From contig NZ_VKKY01000001.1 in the NCBI RefSeq assembly GCF_008271695.1, positions 372,001-436,000 of the forward strand: DNA of 64,000 nt. The letters run 5' to 3'. A program made the position numbers and the translations under genes. The notes beneath the pieces are model-generated. The model worked only from the letters and a program-made list of their open reading frames with translations. It was not told the origin of the DNA and did no database searches. Shown here piece after piece: positions 52,741-60,624 of this stretch (the stretch's first letter is position 1; the number at the start of each line of letters is the position of its first letter). This DNA comes from Rufibacter hautae (GTDB lineage: Bacteria; Bacteroidota; Bacteroidia; Cytophagales; Hymenobacteraceae).

Positions 52741-53286
52741 TTACCGGGGGAGAGAACAATACTCAGGGGACACAAAAAACAGGCGGGCATTCTGGTAGCG
52801 GGAGTGCAAAACCAACTGGTTCCCGTTATTGCTCAAACGCGACAGGTTCACCTCTTCCAGCGCGTTCAGGTATAGGTTCTCTAACTGCATCTGCTCTGGG
52901 GTGCCGCCCACTTTAGTGCTGCCCACCTGCCGTACCTCCAACACCTGGTCCTGCGGATCATCAGTGGGTACCACCGGCGCCCCGATGATGGTATACCGCC
53001 CAAAATATTGGTTCACCAGCATATCGCCGTTCAAATCATAGGCAAAAGGCTCGTTGGCCTGCTGGTAAGTGGAAATATTGGTAAGGTTCAACCGGATGTT
53101 CTGGCCTTCTACCCTGGTGACGCCGCCGCCTTCCTGCGGCAGTTCTATGTACTGCAGAACATAAGAACCAAAGATATCCTTGTCTTCAGGTACCGGATCA
53201 TCTTTCTCCCAACAGCCGGTGAGTAACACCAGAGACAAAAGCACAGAAGCCAGGCGGGGAAACAGTTTTTGCGCAGAAAGGAACAT
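52741..53286 (-). CDS. Lipoprotein, META/lipocalin-like, function unknown
   Basis: A 181-residue protein from ATG 53286 with lipobox 'LVLLTGC'. The mature part starts 'WEKDDPVPEDKDIFGSYVLQ' and ends with a strand-rich 'NLSRLSNNGNQLVLHSRYQN', the pattern of META/HslJ-like and lipocalin-like lipoproteins. A similar closing segment is seen in the lipoprotein at 53908-54432. Together with 53333-53803 they form a run of three minus-strand lipoprotein genes. Function unknown. Confidence 0.72.
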   Translation of the reverse strand: MFLSAQKLFPRLASVLLSLVLLTGCWEKDDPVPEDKDIFGSYVLQYIELPQEGGGVTRVEGQNIRLNLTNISTYQQANEPFAYDLNGDMLVNQYFGRYTIIGAPVVPTDDPQDQVLEVRQVGSTKVGGTPEQMQLENLYLNALEEVNLSRLSNNGNQLVLHSRYQNARLFFVSPEYCSLPR

Positions 53287-53332
53287 AGCAGTAGGGTTTG
53301 GGATATGAAAAGATAGTTGGGGATAGTGCATT

Positions 53333-53803
53333 CTACTTTAATGCCGCGATGGCGGCTTCCACCTCGTCTAAAAATGGATGCAGGTATTCTGGCACGTTAT
53401 GGCGGGTTTTATCAATGAAGAAGTAGCGCACCATGCCCCCTTTGCCAACCTCCAGGTAAATACCGCCGCCATCGGCTGCATCGGGGCTCCCGATGATGGA
53501 CCTTTCTTCAGACATCAACCTGGCGGGCACCTGGTGCGGTAGGTCTTTCACTTGCTCGTACAAGGCGGCGCTTTTCGGGACAAAATCTCCCTCGTAGGGT
53601 TTTCCGCCGGGGTAGCGGTCGCGGGTGTCTTCAAAGAGCGTCATGTTCTCTATCTTGAAAATCTCCACGCAGTTTTCACCGCCGCAAAACCCATAGTAAT
53701 GCCCAAACACCAGATAATCTGGAGACTCAAATAGGGCGTCCTCCTGCTCCTTACAAGCGGTGAGGGCCAAGAATAGCAGGCAGATGGAAAGAAGTTTCTT
53801 CAT
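53333..53803 (-). CDS. Small lipoprotein, function unknown
   Basis: A 156-residue protein with lipobox 'LLFLALTAC'. Three Cys residues occur in the chain, two of them in 'YGFCGGENCVEIFKI', which may form a disulfide in the periplasm. Rest of the chain is soluble, ending 'FLDEVEAAIAALK'. No recognised family. It lies 46 nt upstream of the 52741-53286 gene, so the two may be transcribed together. Confidence 0.72.
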   Translation of the reverse strand: MKKLLSICLLFLALTACKEQEDALFESPDYLVFGHYYGFCGGENCVEIFKIENMTLFEDTRDRYPGGKPYEGDFVPKSAALYEQVKDLPHQVPARLMSEERSIIGSPDAADGGGIYLEVGKGGMVRYFFIDKTRHNVPEYLHPFLDEVEAAIAALK

Positions 53804-53907
53804 GGTTTTACCTATCTTTTGTAACGGTCTGGTGAAACAGGAATCAAGTTTTTGCTTGCGCTAAGTTTTCCTTGCAAGGGAAAGATGGTTTCTAAAATGG
53901 GCCGGCT

Positions 53908-54432
53908 TTATTTTCCGCAGGAAGAGGCACCCCTTACAAACACCAACTTCAGATTCTTCTCAGAAGACCACAACGTGAGGATATCGTTCTTTACTTCAAA
54001 CCTGTCCACGTCTTGTAGCGTCTGCAGGTAGTAACTTTCAAACTGCTTTACATGAGGTGCCGCCGCCACTTCAGTATAACCCAAGTTTACAAAGTCTATC
54101 TCACCGCCTTGATTATATAGCGCTTCCTGGGTTACCTGGTAATTCCCCTGGTAAGAATTTTCGGTAAGGTCACCACTCATTTTATATCCCCACATCCGGT
54201 CAGACGCTGCCGGTTCCTCCTCTTTGGTAAAGAAAAGATCAGCGCACATACTTAGGTCTGGGGCGGCGAAATTGTTGTAGGCCGCAGGCTCTACCTGTGA
54301 CAACATCCAGGAGCCTTGCAAAGAAAGGGCAGGGTCGTCAGAAGCGTCAGAACAGCCCCAAAACAGAAGGGAACCCAAAAGAACCAATACGGTTCTTGCA
54401 TACAAGAAATGAGATTTCAGTAAACGTGTCAT
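53908..54432 (-). CDS. Lipoprotein, META/lipocalin-like, function unknown
   Basis: A 174-residue protein; ATG 54432 gives signal peptide 'TVLVLLGSLLFWGC'. The start 'LQGSWMLSQVEPAAYNNF' and the end 'VDRFEVKNDILTLWSSEKNL' resemble META/HslJ-type domains (G-x-W, later D-x-L-x-L). Upstream in-frame residues were rejected because they do not form a signal sequence. Single gene of the lipoprotein cluster with a 104-nt gap to the next. Confidence 0.72.
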   Translation of the reverse strand: MTRLLKSHFLYARTVLVLLGSLLFWGCSDASDDPALSLQGSWMLSQVEPAAYNNFAAPDLSMCADLFFTKEEEPAASDRMWGYKMSGDLTENSYQGNYQVTQEALYNQGGEIDFVNLGYTEVAAAPHVKQFESYYLQTLQDVDRFEVKNDILTLWSSEKNLKLVFVRGASSCGK

Positions 54433-54537
54433 AGGGGAATTGAAAAGGTTTATGTTGTAAACCCAAGTTACGCATTTTGCCTTGATGACCCTTCTCCAGC
54501 CCCAATGGTTGCACCAGGTTTCCACAAAATTCCATTT

Positions 54538-54570
54538 CGGCCTTACTTTAAGGAAACCGGCCTTAAAACG
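54538..54570 (+). repeat. Dispersed palindrome copy upstream of mrp
   Basis: 'CGGCCTTACTTTAAGGAAAC' then 'CGGCCTTAAAACG': GGCC arms around a TTTAAGGAAA centre and the characteristic TTAAAACG tail. It lies in the divergent gap between the lipoprotein and mrp genes. Confidence 0.55.
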
Positions 54571-54601
54571 GCTTCTGGTAGCTTGTTAAACAGATAGTGT
54601 G

Positions 54602-54609
54602 TATCTTTG
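54602..54609 (+). promoter_or_regulatory. -7 element of mrp
   Basis: TATCTTTG, exact TAnnTTTG, 29 nt before the ATG, with TTG at 54583-54585 as a -33 candidate. Confidence 0.55.
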
Positions 54610-54638
54610 TATAAGCGATTTATAGCGCTGCAGAAAGT

Positions 54639-55742
54639 ATGGCAATTACCCAAGAAGACGTATTAAAAGCCCTCAGCTATGTAGAGGAGCCAGATCTGGG
54701 CAAGGATCTGGTGACCCTGAACATGATTGAGGACGTGCAAATAAACGGTCTGGACGTGGCCTTCACCGTGATCCTGACTACCCCCGCCTGTCCGCTCAAA
54801 GACCTTATCCGGAACGCCTGTATTCGGGCTATCCACACCATGGTAGACAAGGACGCGAACGTGACGGTGAACATGACCTCGCGCGTGACCTCGGCGCGGC
54901 AAGACAACCAGGCCCTGCTCAAAGGCGTGAAGAACATCATTGCGGTGGCTTCTGGCAAAGGCGGCGTGGGTAAGTCTACCGTAACCTCTAACTTGGCGGT
55001 GGCCCTGGCGCAATCCGGCGCCAAAGTTGGCCTGGTGGATGCCGATATCTCCGGCCCGTCGGTGCCTACCATGTTTGGTGTGGAAGATGCCCGTCCGGCG
55101 GTGTACCGCATGCCCGATGGCCGTAACCTCATTGAGCCCATTGAGAAGTACGGCATCAAGCTGATGTCCATCGGGTTCCTGGCTCCGGCCGAGAGCGCGG
55201 TGGTGTGGCGCGGTCCTATGGCCAGCTCCGCCTTGAAACAATTCATTACCGAGGTAGACTGGGGCGAACTGGATTATTTGCTCATTGACCTGCCTCCGGG
55301 AACCAGCGACATTCACCTGACGTTGGTACAGACAGTACCGGTAACGGGCGCCATCATTGTGACTACCCCGCAGAAAGTGGCCATTGCCGATGCCGTGAAG
55401 GGTTTGCAGATGTTCCGGCAGCCGCAGATCAACGTTCCAATCTTAGGATTGGTGGAAAACATGGCGTACTTCACCCCGGCTGAGCTTCCAGAGAATAAAT
55501 ATTATATCTTTGGGCAAGGCGGCGGCCGCGACCTGGCAGAGCGCTACGGTGTTCCGTTCATAGGCGAGGTTCCGTTGGTGCAGAGCATCCGCGAGAGCGG
55601 CGACCAAGGCACTCCGCAGATCCTGCAGGAAGGCTCACCCGCCTCGCAGGCGTTTGAGCAGGTGGCTCAGGAAGTGGCCCGGCAGGTATCCGTACGGAAT
55701 GCCAGCCTGGGCAAAACCAAAGTAGTAGAAATTAAAGCGTAA
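54639..55742 (+). CDS. apbC: Mrp/NBP35-type P-loop ATPase (Fe-S carrier), CxxC-less
   Basis: A 367-residue Mrp protein: an N-terminal MIP18/DUF59 domain ('EEPDLGKDLVTLNMIED', 'TTPACPLKD'), then the ATPase with Walker A 'GKGGVGKSTVTSNLA', 'DADISGPSVPTMFG' and 'IDLPPGTSDIHLT'. In E. coli Mrp two Cys bridge a cluster between subunits after 'ENM'; here that site reads 'ENMAYFTPAELPENKYYIFG' with no Cys, as in other Bacteroidota. The NifU-domain gene follows 4 nt later, so Fe-S assembly is still the likely role. Confidence 0.92.
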   Translation: MAITQEDVLKALSYVEEPDLGKDLVTLNMIEDVQINGLDVAFTVILTTPACPLKDLIRNACIRAIHTMVDKDANVTVNMTSRVTSARQDNQALLKGVKNIIAVASGKGGVGKSTVTSNLAVALAQSGAKVGLVDADISGPSVPTMFGVEDARPAVYRMPDGRNLIEPIEKYGIKLMSIGFLAPAESAVVWRGPMASSALKQFITEVDWGELDYLLIDLPPGTSDIHLTLVQTVPVTGAIIVTTPQKVAIADAVKGLQMFRQPQINVPILGLVENMAYFTPAELPENKYYIFGQGGGRDLAERYGVPFIGEVPLVQSIRESGDQGTPQILQEGSPASQAFEQVAQEVARQVSVRNASLGKTKVVEIKA

Positions 55743-55746
55743 GATA

Positions 55747-56016
55747 ATGGCAGAGATCGCATTGAAAGAGATTTTACTCCAGCAGGTAGAGCTGGCCCTG
55801 GACTCCATTCGCCCGTACCTGAAAACAGACGGCGGCGATGTGAAAGTCCTGGACATCACGGAAGAACGGGTGGTGGTGCTGGAACTGATGGGTGCCTGCG
55901 GCTCCTGCCCTATGTCTGCCATGACCTTCAAGGGCGGCATTGAGCAAGCCATCATGCGCGCTGTGCCGGAGATCAAAGGCATCCAGGCCGTGAACCTCAC
56001 CCCTATGGACGTTTAG
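55747..56016 (+). CDS. NifU C-terminal domain protein (NfuA-like scaffold)
   Basis: An 89-residue NifU-C domain with the Fe-S binding 'GACGSCPMSAMTFKGGIEQ' CxxC. It can hold and deliver a [4Fe-4S] cluster. It starts 4 nt after the Mrp gene stop, and both are closed by the hairpin at 56038-56084, making a two-gene Fe-S assembly operon. Confidence 0.94.
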   Translation: MAEIALKEILLQQVELALDSIRPYLKTDGGDVKVLDITEERVVVLELMGACGSCPMSAMTFKGGIEQAIMRAVPEIKGIQAVNLTPMDV

Positions 56017-56037
56017 GCACTCCGCTTTTACAGATAC

Positions 56038-56088
56038 AAGCCCGCCGGGTACAGATGTTTTTGACGTCTGTACCCGGCGGGCTTTCTG
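56038..56088 (+). terminator. Terminator of the mrp-nfu operon
   Basis: 21-bp stem (56038-56058 with 56064-56084, one G-U position) followed by a T-rich tract. Confidence 0.85.
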
Positions 56089-56156
56089 TTTTTAAGGCCT
56101 TTTTGCGTAAACGAACTCAAAACGAGAAAGCCGCTTCCCATTTCTCCCAGACTTTT

Positions 56157-56164
56157 TATCTTTG
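56157..56164 (+). promoter_or_regulatory. -7 element of fahA
   Basis: TATCTTTG, exact TAnnTTTG, 23 nt before the fahA ATG. Confidence 0.5.
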
Positions 56165-56187
56165 CCTGACCACCGTTCCCTACCACC

Positions 56188-57465
56188 ATGCTAACCGCCA
56201 ACGACCCCGCACTGCACTCCTGGATTCAGATTGCCCCCACCAGTGATTTTCAGATCCAGAACCTGCCCTTCGGGATTTTCCAGGCGCAGGACCGAGACTC
56301 CAGAGTGGGCGTGGCCATTGGCGAGTATGTGCTGGATGTGTACGTGCTCACGCAGCACGGGCTTTTTGACATGTTGGACGTGGAAGACCCCACCGTGTTC
56401 CACCGGCCGTACCTCAACGATTTTATGGCGCTGGGCCGCACCATCTGGCGGCAAGTGCGGGGGCGTATCTCAGAACTCCTGCGCAACGACAACCCCGAGA
56501 TCAGGGACAACCGAACCCTCATGGCCGAGTGCCTCCTGAAGCAGAAAGACGTGGAGATGCTTATGCCCGTGCGGGTGCCCAACTACACCGATTTCTACTC
56601 CAGCATGGAACACGCCACCAACGTGGGCTCCATGTTCCGGGACCCGGCCAACGCGCTGCTCCCCAACTGGAAACACCTGCCGGTAGGTTACCACGGCCGG
56701 GCTTCTTCCATCGTGCCCTCGGGCGTACCCATCAGAAGACCCAAAGGCCAGACCAAACCCGCCGATGCCGATCTGCCGGTCTTCGGCCCTACCAAGCAAC
56801 TGGATTTTGAGTTGGAGATAGCCTTCATCACCGGCCAACCCACCGAACTGGGCACTTCCTTAACTACTTTGGAAGCAGAGGAATACATTTTCGGGTTGGT
56901 GTTATTCAATGACTGGAGCGCTAGGGATATTCAGGCTTGGGAATATGTGCCATTGGGCCCGTTTCTGGCCAAGAACTTCGCGTCTTCCATCTCGCCCTGG
57001 GTAGTGACGCTTGATGCGTTGGAGCCCTTCCGGGTGCCGGGGCCGGTACAAGACCCAAAAGTTCTCCCGTACCTGGAATACAGCGGCTCCAAGAACCTGG
57101 ACATTAATCTGGAGGTAACCTTACAGGCCCCTAACCTTCCGGAAGAAACAGTGATTTGCCGGTCTAACTACAAGCACATGTATTGGAACATGAACCAGCA
57201 ACTGGCGCACCACACCATCAACGGCTGCAACCTGGAAGTAGGCGATCTATACGCCTCCGGTACCATCAGCGGTCCTACGCCAGACTCGTACGGCTCCATG
57301 CTGGAACTGACCTGGCGCGGCACCCAACCGCTCCAACTGCCCAATGACTCAGAACGCAAGTTCCTGCATGACGGCGACATCGTGACCATGCATGGCTACG
57401 CAGAAAAGAACGGCATCAGGGTAGGTTTCGGAGAAGTACGCACCCAGATTCTGCCTGCCATTTAA
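56188..57465 (+). CDS. fahA: Fumarylacetoacetase
   Basis: Last enzyme of tyrosine/homogentisate degradation, hydrolysing fumarylacetoacetate to fumarate and acetoacetate. The 425-residue protein has the full FAH fold: 'VPNYTDFYSSMEHATNVG' (N-terminal metal Asp), 'PVGYHGRASSIVPSG', 'FELEIAFITG', 'FNDWSARDIQAWEYVPLGPF' and 'SGTISGPTPDSYGSMLELTW'. The length matches the eukaryotic-type enzyme. Other homogentisate genes are not in the window. Confidence 0.96.
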   Translation: MLTANDPALHSWIQIAPTSDFQIQNLPFGIFQAQDRDSRVGVAIGEYVLDVYVLTQHGLFDMLDVEDPTVFHRPYLNDFMALGRTIWRQVRGRISELLRNDNPEIRDNRTLMAECLLKQKDVEMLMPVRVPNYTDFYSSMEHATNVGSMFRDPANALLPNWKHLPVGYHGRASSIVPSGVPIRRPKGQTKPADADLPVFGPTKQLDFELEIAFITGQPTELGTSLTTLEAEEYIFGLVLFNDWSARDIQAWEYVPLGPFLAKNFASSISPWVVTLDALEPFRVPGPVQDPKVLPYLEYSGSKNLDINLEVTLQAPNLPEETVICRSNYKHMYWNMNQQLAHHTINGCNLEVGDLYASGTISGPTPDSYGSMLELTWRGTQPLQLPNDSERKFLHDGDIVTMHGYAEKNGIRVGFGEVRTQILPAI

Positions 57466-57469
57466 TTGT

Positions 57470-57651
57470 GAAGATTTGGGAATTTGAAGATGAGGAAATT
57501 TGGCGATTTGAAGATTTGGGAATTTGGAGATGATAAATTATTGAGGTGTCTTTTTTTAACCTGTCTTCATTTCAAATTCAAATTCTCACGTTTCTAAATC
57601 AACCAATCGCCTAATCACCACATCATCACATCTTCAAATTCCCACATCTTC
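57470..57651. repeat. AT-rich inverted repeat array
   Basis: A 17-nt unit GAAGATTTGGGAATTTG occurs exactly at 57470-57486 and 57510-57526 and, with one mismatch, in inverted form at 57635-57651. The whole 57466-57700 gap is made of short variants of TTTGAAGAT and CTTCAAAT words. It separates fahA from the flavin reductase and includes a T7 run. Confidence 0.7.
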
Positions 57652-57700
57652 AAATCTCTAAATCTCCTCATCTCCATATCCTCAAATTTTCAAATCTGCC

Positions 57701-58597
57701 TTGAGAACCTTTGACCCTAAAGAAATAGCTACCGGTGAATTCCACAGCCTGATGTTGGGAGCCATCGCGCCGCGACCCATTGCGTTTGCCAGCACCGTAG
57801 ACAAAGAAGGGAACGTAAACCTGAGTCCGTTCAGCTTTTTCAACTGCTTTGGTTCTAATCCGCCGGTTCTTATTTTCTCGCCTGCACGCCGGGTACGGGA
57901 CAACACCGGCAAACACACGCTGGACAATGTGCTGGAGACGGACGAAGTGGTCATCAACATCGGAAACTACGCCATTGTAGAGCAGATGTCGTTGGCCAGC
58001 ACCGAGTATGACAAAGGCGTGAATGAGTTCGTAAAGTCGGGCCTTACCCCTGTGGCCTCAACCATGGTGAAACCGCCCCGCGTAGCCGAGGCTCCGGCTG
58101 CTTTTGAGTGCAAGGTATTGGAAGTAAAACCCATCGGGGACAAAGGCGGGGCTGCTAACCTGGTCATCTGCGAAGCCGTTCTCCTGCACGTGCACGAGGA
58201 AGTGTTTGGTACCGATGGCAAATCCATTGATCCGTTCAAACTGGATGCTGTGGCCCGACTGGGTGGCAACTGGTACCTCCGTGCGCAGGGCGACTGCTTG
58301 TTTGAATTACCCAAGCCCCTCCAAAACCAAGGCATAGGCATAGACCAATTGCCCGCTCACATCCGGCAAAGTCCCGTGCTCACCGGCAATAACCTCGCCC
58401 GCTTAGGCAACACCACCTCGTTGCCCACGCAGGAAGAAGTGCAGGCCTTTACCAAAGAACCTCTTTACGCGTACCTCCTTCACAAGCACCATGACAACCC
58501 TCAGGAGACCGAAAAGCAAATCCACCTATTAGCCCAACAGTTCCTGGAGGAAGGCCGCGTGACCGAAGCCTGGAAAGCACTTTTAACCCTCTCCTAA
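57701..58597 (+). CDS. Flavin reductase-like domain protein (FMN-binding split barrel)
   Basis: A 298-residue protein with an FMN-binding split barrel of the flavin reductase family ('PRPIAFASTVDKEGNVNLSPFSFFN', 'IGNYAIVEQMSLAS', 'CKVLEVKPIGDK'), followed by a ~100-residue C-terminal part unique to a Bacteroidota subgroup. Starts with TTG at 57701; the first residues 'RTFDPKEIATGE' are conserved. These proteins bind flavin and use or reduce it as part of an oxidoreductase or oxygenase system; partner unknown. Confidence 0.85.
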   Translation: MRTFDPKEIATGEFHSLMLGAIAPRPIAFASTVDKEGNVNLSPFSFFNCFGSNPPVLIFSPARRVRDNTGKHTLDNVLETDEVVINIGNYAIVEQMSLASTEYDKGVNEFVKSGLTPVASTMVKPPRVAEAPAAFECKVLEVKPIGDKGGAANLVICEAVLLHVHEEVFGTDGKSIDPFKLDAVARLGGNWYLRAQGDCLFELPKPLQNQGIGIDQLPAHIRQSPVLTGNNLARLGNTTSLPTQEEVQAFTKEPLYAYLLHKHHDNPQETEKQIHLLAQQFLEEGRVTEAWKALLTLS

Positions 58598-58686
58598 AAG
58601 GGAATCCCTAATTTCGTTTTGTAGCTATTTTGCCAAAAACATACATAAAGCAGCGTTTACCTCACCAGCGCTAACGCATAGCAAAT

Positions 58687-58714
58687 GTAGGGGCAATCCC
58701 TTGTGGTTGCCCTT
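58687..58714 (+). repeat. REP-like element, family B, forward
   Basis: GTAG head with GGGCAA and TTGCCC arms; identical over 28 bases to the copy at 15132-15159. Confidence 0.85.
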
Positions 58715-58802
58715 GCGCAGGCCAAAGCAATAAAGGTTTAGAAACGCAAGGTCGGTAGAAGATTCTTCACTGTAATACAATATAGGCTGAGACGAAAACA
58801 GA

Positions 58803-58830
58803 AAAGGCAACCACAAGGGATTGCCCCTAC
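58803..58830 (-). repeat. REP-like element, family B, inverted
   Basis: Reverse complement of 58687-58714 with one mismatch. The pair spans 144 bp, a REPIN-like arrangement. Confidence 0.85.
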
Positions 58831-58854
58831 ATTTTCTACCAGTCAAAACCATAT

Positions 58855-58916
58855 AAGCTAAAAAGCTGTTTTGAGGCTCTTTTCTAGAAAGGAGGCCCAA
58901 AACAGCTTTTTAGCTT
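58855..58916 (-). terminator. Terminator of ald merged with dispersed palindrome
   Basis: Perfect 19-bp arms 58855-58873 and 58898-58916; the loop contains 'GGCTCTTTTCTAGAAAGGAG' of the dispersed family. 28 nt beyond the ald stop codon. Confidence 0.75.
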
Positions 58917-58943
58917 TATGCTCTAAGGTCTAAAATCTATTAT

Positions 58944-60182
58944 CTAATTGCGCACGGCAATCATCAGGCTTAGTTCTTTGTAGCGCATGTTGAATTTTTT
59001 GGCGATGGAGGCGTTGGTGAGGCTGCCTTTGTAGATGTAGACGCCGCTGCGGTAATGCTCGTGGGTGAAGAGGGCCTCGTTCACACCGCCGTATTTGGAG
59101 ATCTCCAGGAACATGGGCGTGAAGATGTTGCTCAGGGCCTTGGTGGCGGTGCGGGGCACGCGAGACGGAATATTGGGCACGCAGTAATGGATCACGTCAT
59201 ACTTGCGGTATACGGGTCGCTTGTGGGTGGTCATCTCGGAGGTTTCAAAGCAGCCGCCTTCGTCAATGCTTACGTCAATGATCACGGAGCCTGGGTTCAT
59301 CTTGGCCACCACATCCTCTGAGATCATGCAGGGTACCTGGCCATCCTCGGCAATAGCAGCCCCGATGACTACATCGGCATCCTGGATCTCTTTGTGCAGA
59401 ATGGTATGATCTAGGGTGGAAGTAAACAGCTGGGTGCCTACGTTCTGCTTCAAGCGGCGCAGTTTATACAGATGATCATCAAACACCTTTACCTCGGCGC
59501 CCAGACCTAACGCGGCACGGGTAGCGTACTCGGCCACGGTTCCGGCCCCGATGATGACCACCTTGGAGGGCGGCACGCCTGTGATACCGCCTAAAATGAC
59601 GCCTTTGCCCTCGTTGCTGCTGCTCAGGTACTCGGCGGCGATCAGCATGACGGTGCTGCCGGCAATCTCGCTCATGGCCCGCACTACGGGTTTGGTATCT
59701 GATTTATCCTTGAGCAGCTCAAACGAAATGGCGTTGATTTTCTTGCGAGCCAGGGCGTTGATGTATTCTGAGGTCAGGGAGCCTATCTGCAGCGCTGAGA
59801 TAAGGGTCTGGCCCGGTTTGAAGTAATCCATCTCTGCCAGGGTAGGCGGAGCGATCTTGAGCAGGATATCTGCCTCGTAGACTTCTTTAGTGGAGTAAAC
59901 GATAACCCCGCCGGCTTCTGAGAACTCGTGGTCTGAGTATTTGGAGGGGGCGCCGGCCCCAGATTCAATCCAGACCTCATGGCCGTGGTCTGTCAACTGC
60001 TTCACTGCCTCAGGGGTTAGCCCGATGCGGTTTTCCTGTAAAGAAGACTCCTTGGGGATGCCAATAAAAAGATTCCGCTTGCGGGTTTCTATCGCCAGCA
60101 TGGACTCCTTAGGCATGAGACCACGCGCCGTAGCTTTGGTCAGGGCCTCAAACCCGGTCTTCTCCGTCATTTCCTCCATCAT
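58944..60182 (-). CDS. ald: Alanine dehydrogenase
   Basis: NAD-dependent enzyme converting alanine to pyruvate and ammonia, or the reverse. 412 residues; 'IGIPKESSLQENRIGLTPEA' is the characteristic N-terminal substrate domain, followed by the Rossmann 'VVIIGAGTVAEYATRAALG' and C-terminal 'DVSIDEGGCFETSEMTTHK'. The N-terminal ~40 residues ('MTEKTGFEALTKATARGLMP') are a Bacteroidota-type extension; the start may be Met5 rather than Met1. The coding sequence overlaps the 3' end of tsaE by 35 nt, so the two are translationally linked. Confidence 0.93.
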   Translation of the reverse strand: MMEEMTEKTGFEALTKATARGLMPKESMLAIETRKRNLFIGIPKESSLQENRIGLTPEAVKQLTDHGHEVWIESGAGAPSKYSDHEFSEAGGVIVYSTKEVYEADILLKIAPPTLAEMDYFKPGQTLISALQIGSLTSEYINALARKKINAISFELLKDKSDTKPVVRAMSEIAGSTVMLIAAEYLSSSNEGKGVILGGITGVPPSKVVIIGAGTVAEYATRAALGLGAEVKVFDDHLYKLRRLKQNVGTQLFTSTLDHTILHKEIQDADVVIGAAIAEDGQVPCMISEDVVAKMNPGSVIIDVSIDEGGCFETSEMTTHKRPVYRKYDVIHYCVPNIPSRVPRTATKALSNIFTPMFLEISKYGGVNEALFTHEHYRSGVYIYKGSLTNASIAKKFNMRYKELSLMIAVRN

Positions 60183-60624
60183 ATACTCTCAAACTAATGA
60201 TACGCGCCTCTTCGGCTTCTCCGGTTGCAATGGTTACCTCTACCCCCTCCGGGGGCAACAGGTCAGTTACCTTAGACGGCCATTCTATCAGGCAAAGGTG
60301 CCCGGAGCTGAAGTACTCCAACGCCCCAATGTCCAATGCCTCGGCCTGGTTTTCGATCCTATAAAAATCAAAATGGTAAATGAGTTCCCCATCGGCTGCC
60401 TCGTACTCATTCACGAGGGAAAACGTGGGGCTGCTGACCGGCTCCCGGACTCCTTTCTGGGCGCATATCGCCTTGATAAAGGTGGTTTTACCGGCCGCCA
60501 TGTCACCTTCAAACAAAATTATCTTTTTTTGTCCGATAAATGACAATAATTCGGCGGCGGCTTGGGGTAAATCCGCTTTTGTGAGAATATTAATAGTTTT
60601 CTGGCGCGCTACTGGCTCAGGCAT
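60148..60624 (-). CDS. tsaE: tRNA t6A threonylcarbamoyltransferase complex ATPase TsaE
   Basis: A 158-residue P-loop ATPase needed for universal t6A37 tRNA modification. Walker A 'FEGDMAAGKTTFIKAIC' and 'SPTFSLVNEYEAADGELIYHFDFYRI' are the family signature. The gene overlaps porX by 8 nt at its 5' end and ald by 35 nt at its 3' end, so it is the middle gene of a tightly packed operon. The other t6A genes (tsaB, tsaC, tsaD) are outside the window. Confidence 0.95.
   Translation of the reverse strand: MPEPVARQKTINILTKADLPQAAAELLSFIGQKKIILFEGDMAAGKTTFIKAICAQKGVREPVSSPTFSLVNEYEAADGELIYHFDFYRIENQAEALDIGALEYFSSGHLCLIEWPSKVTDLLPPEGVEVTIATGEAEEARIISLRVYDGGNDGEDRV

Larger units (their letters stand above)
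58598..58943. other. Intergenic region holding a REPIN-like pair and a terminator
   Basis: 346 bases with no gene: short spacer, REP family B inverted pair (58687-58714 and 58803-58830) and a 19-bp terminator palindrome (58855-58916). Confidence 0.7.
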
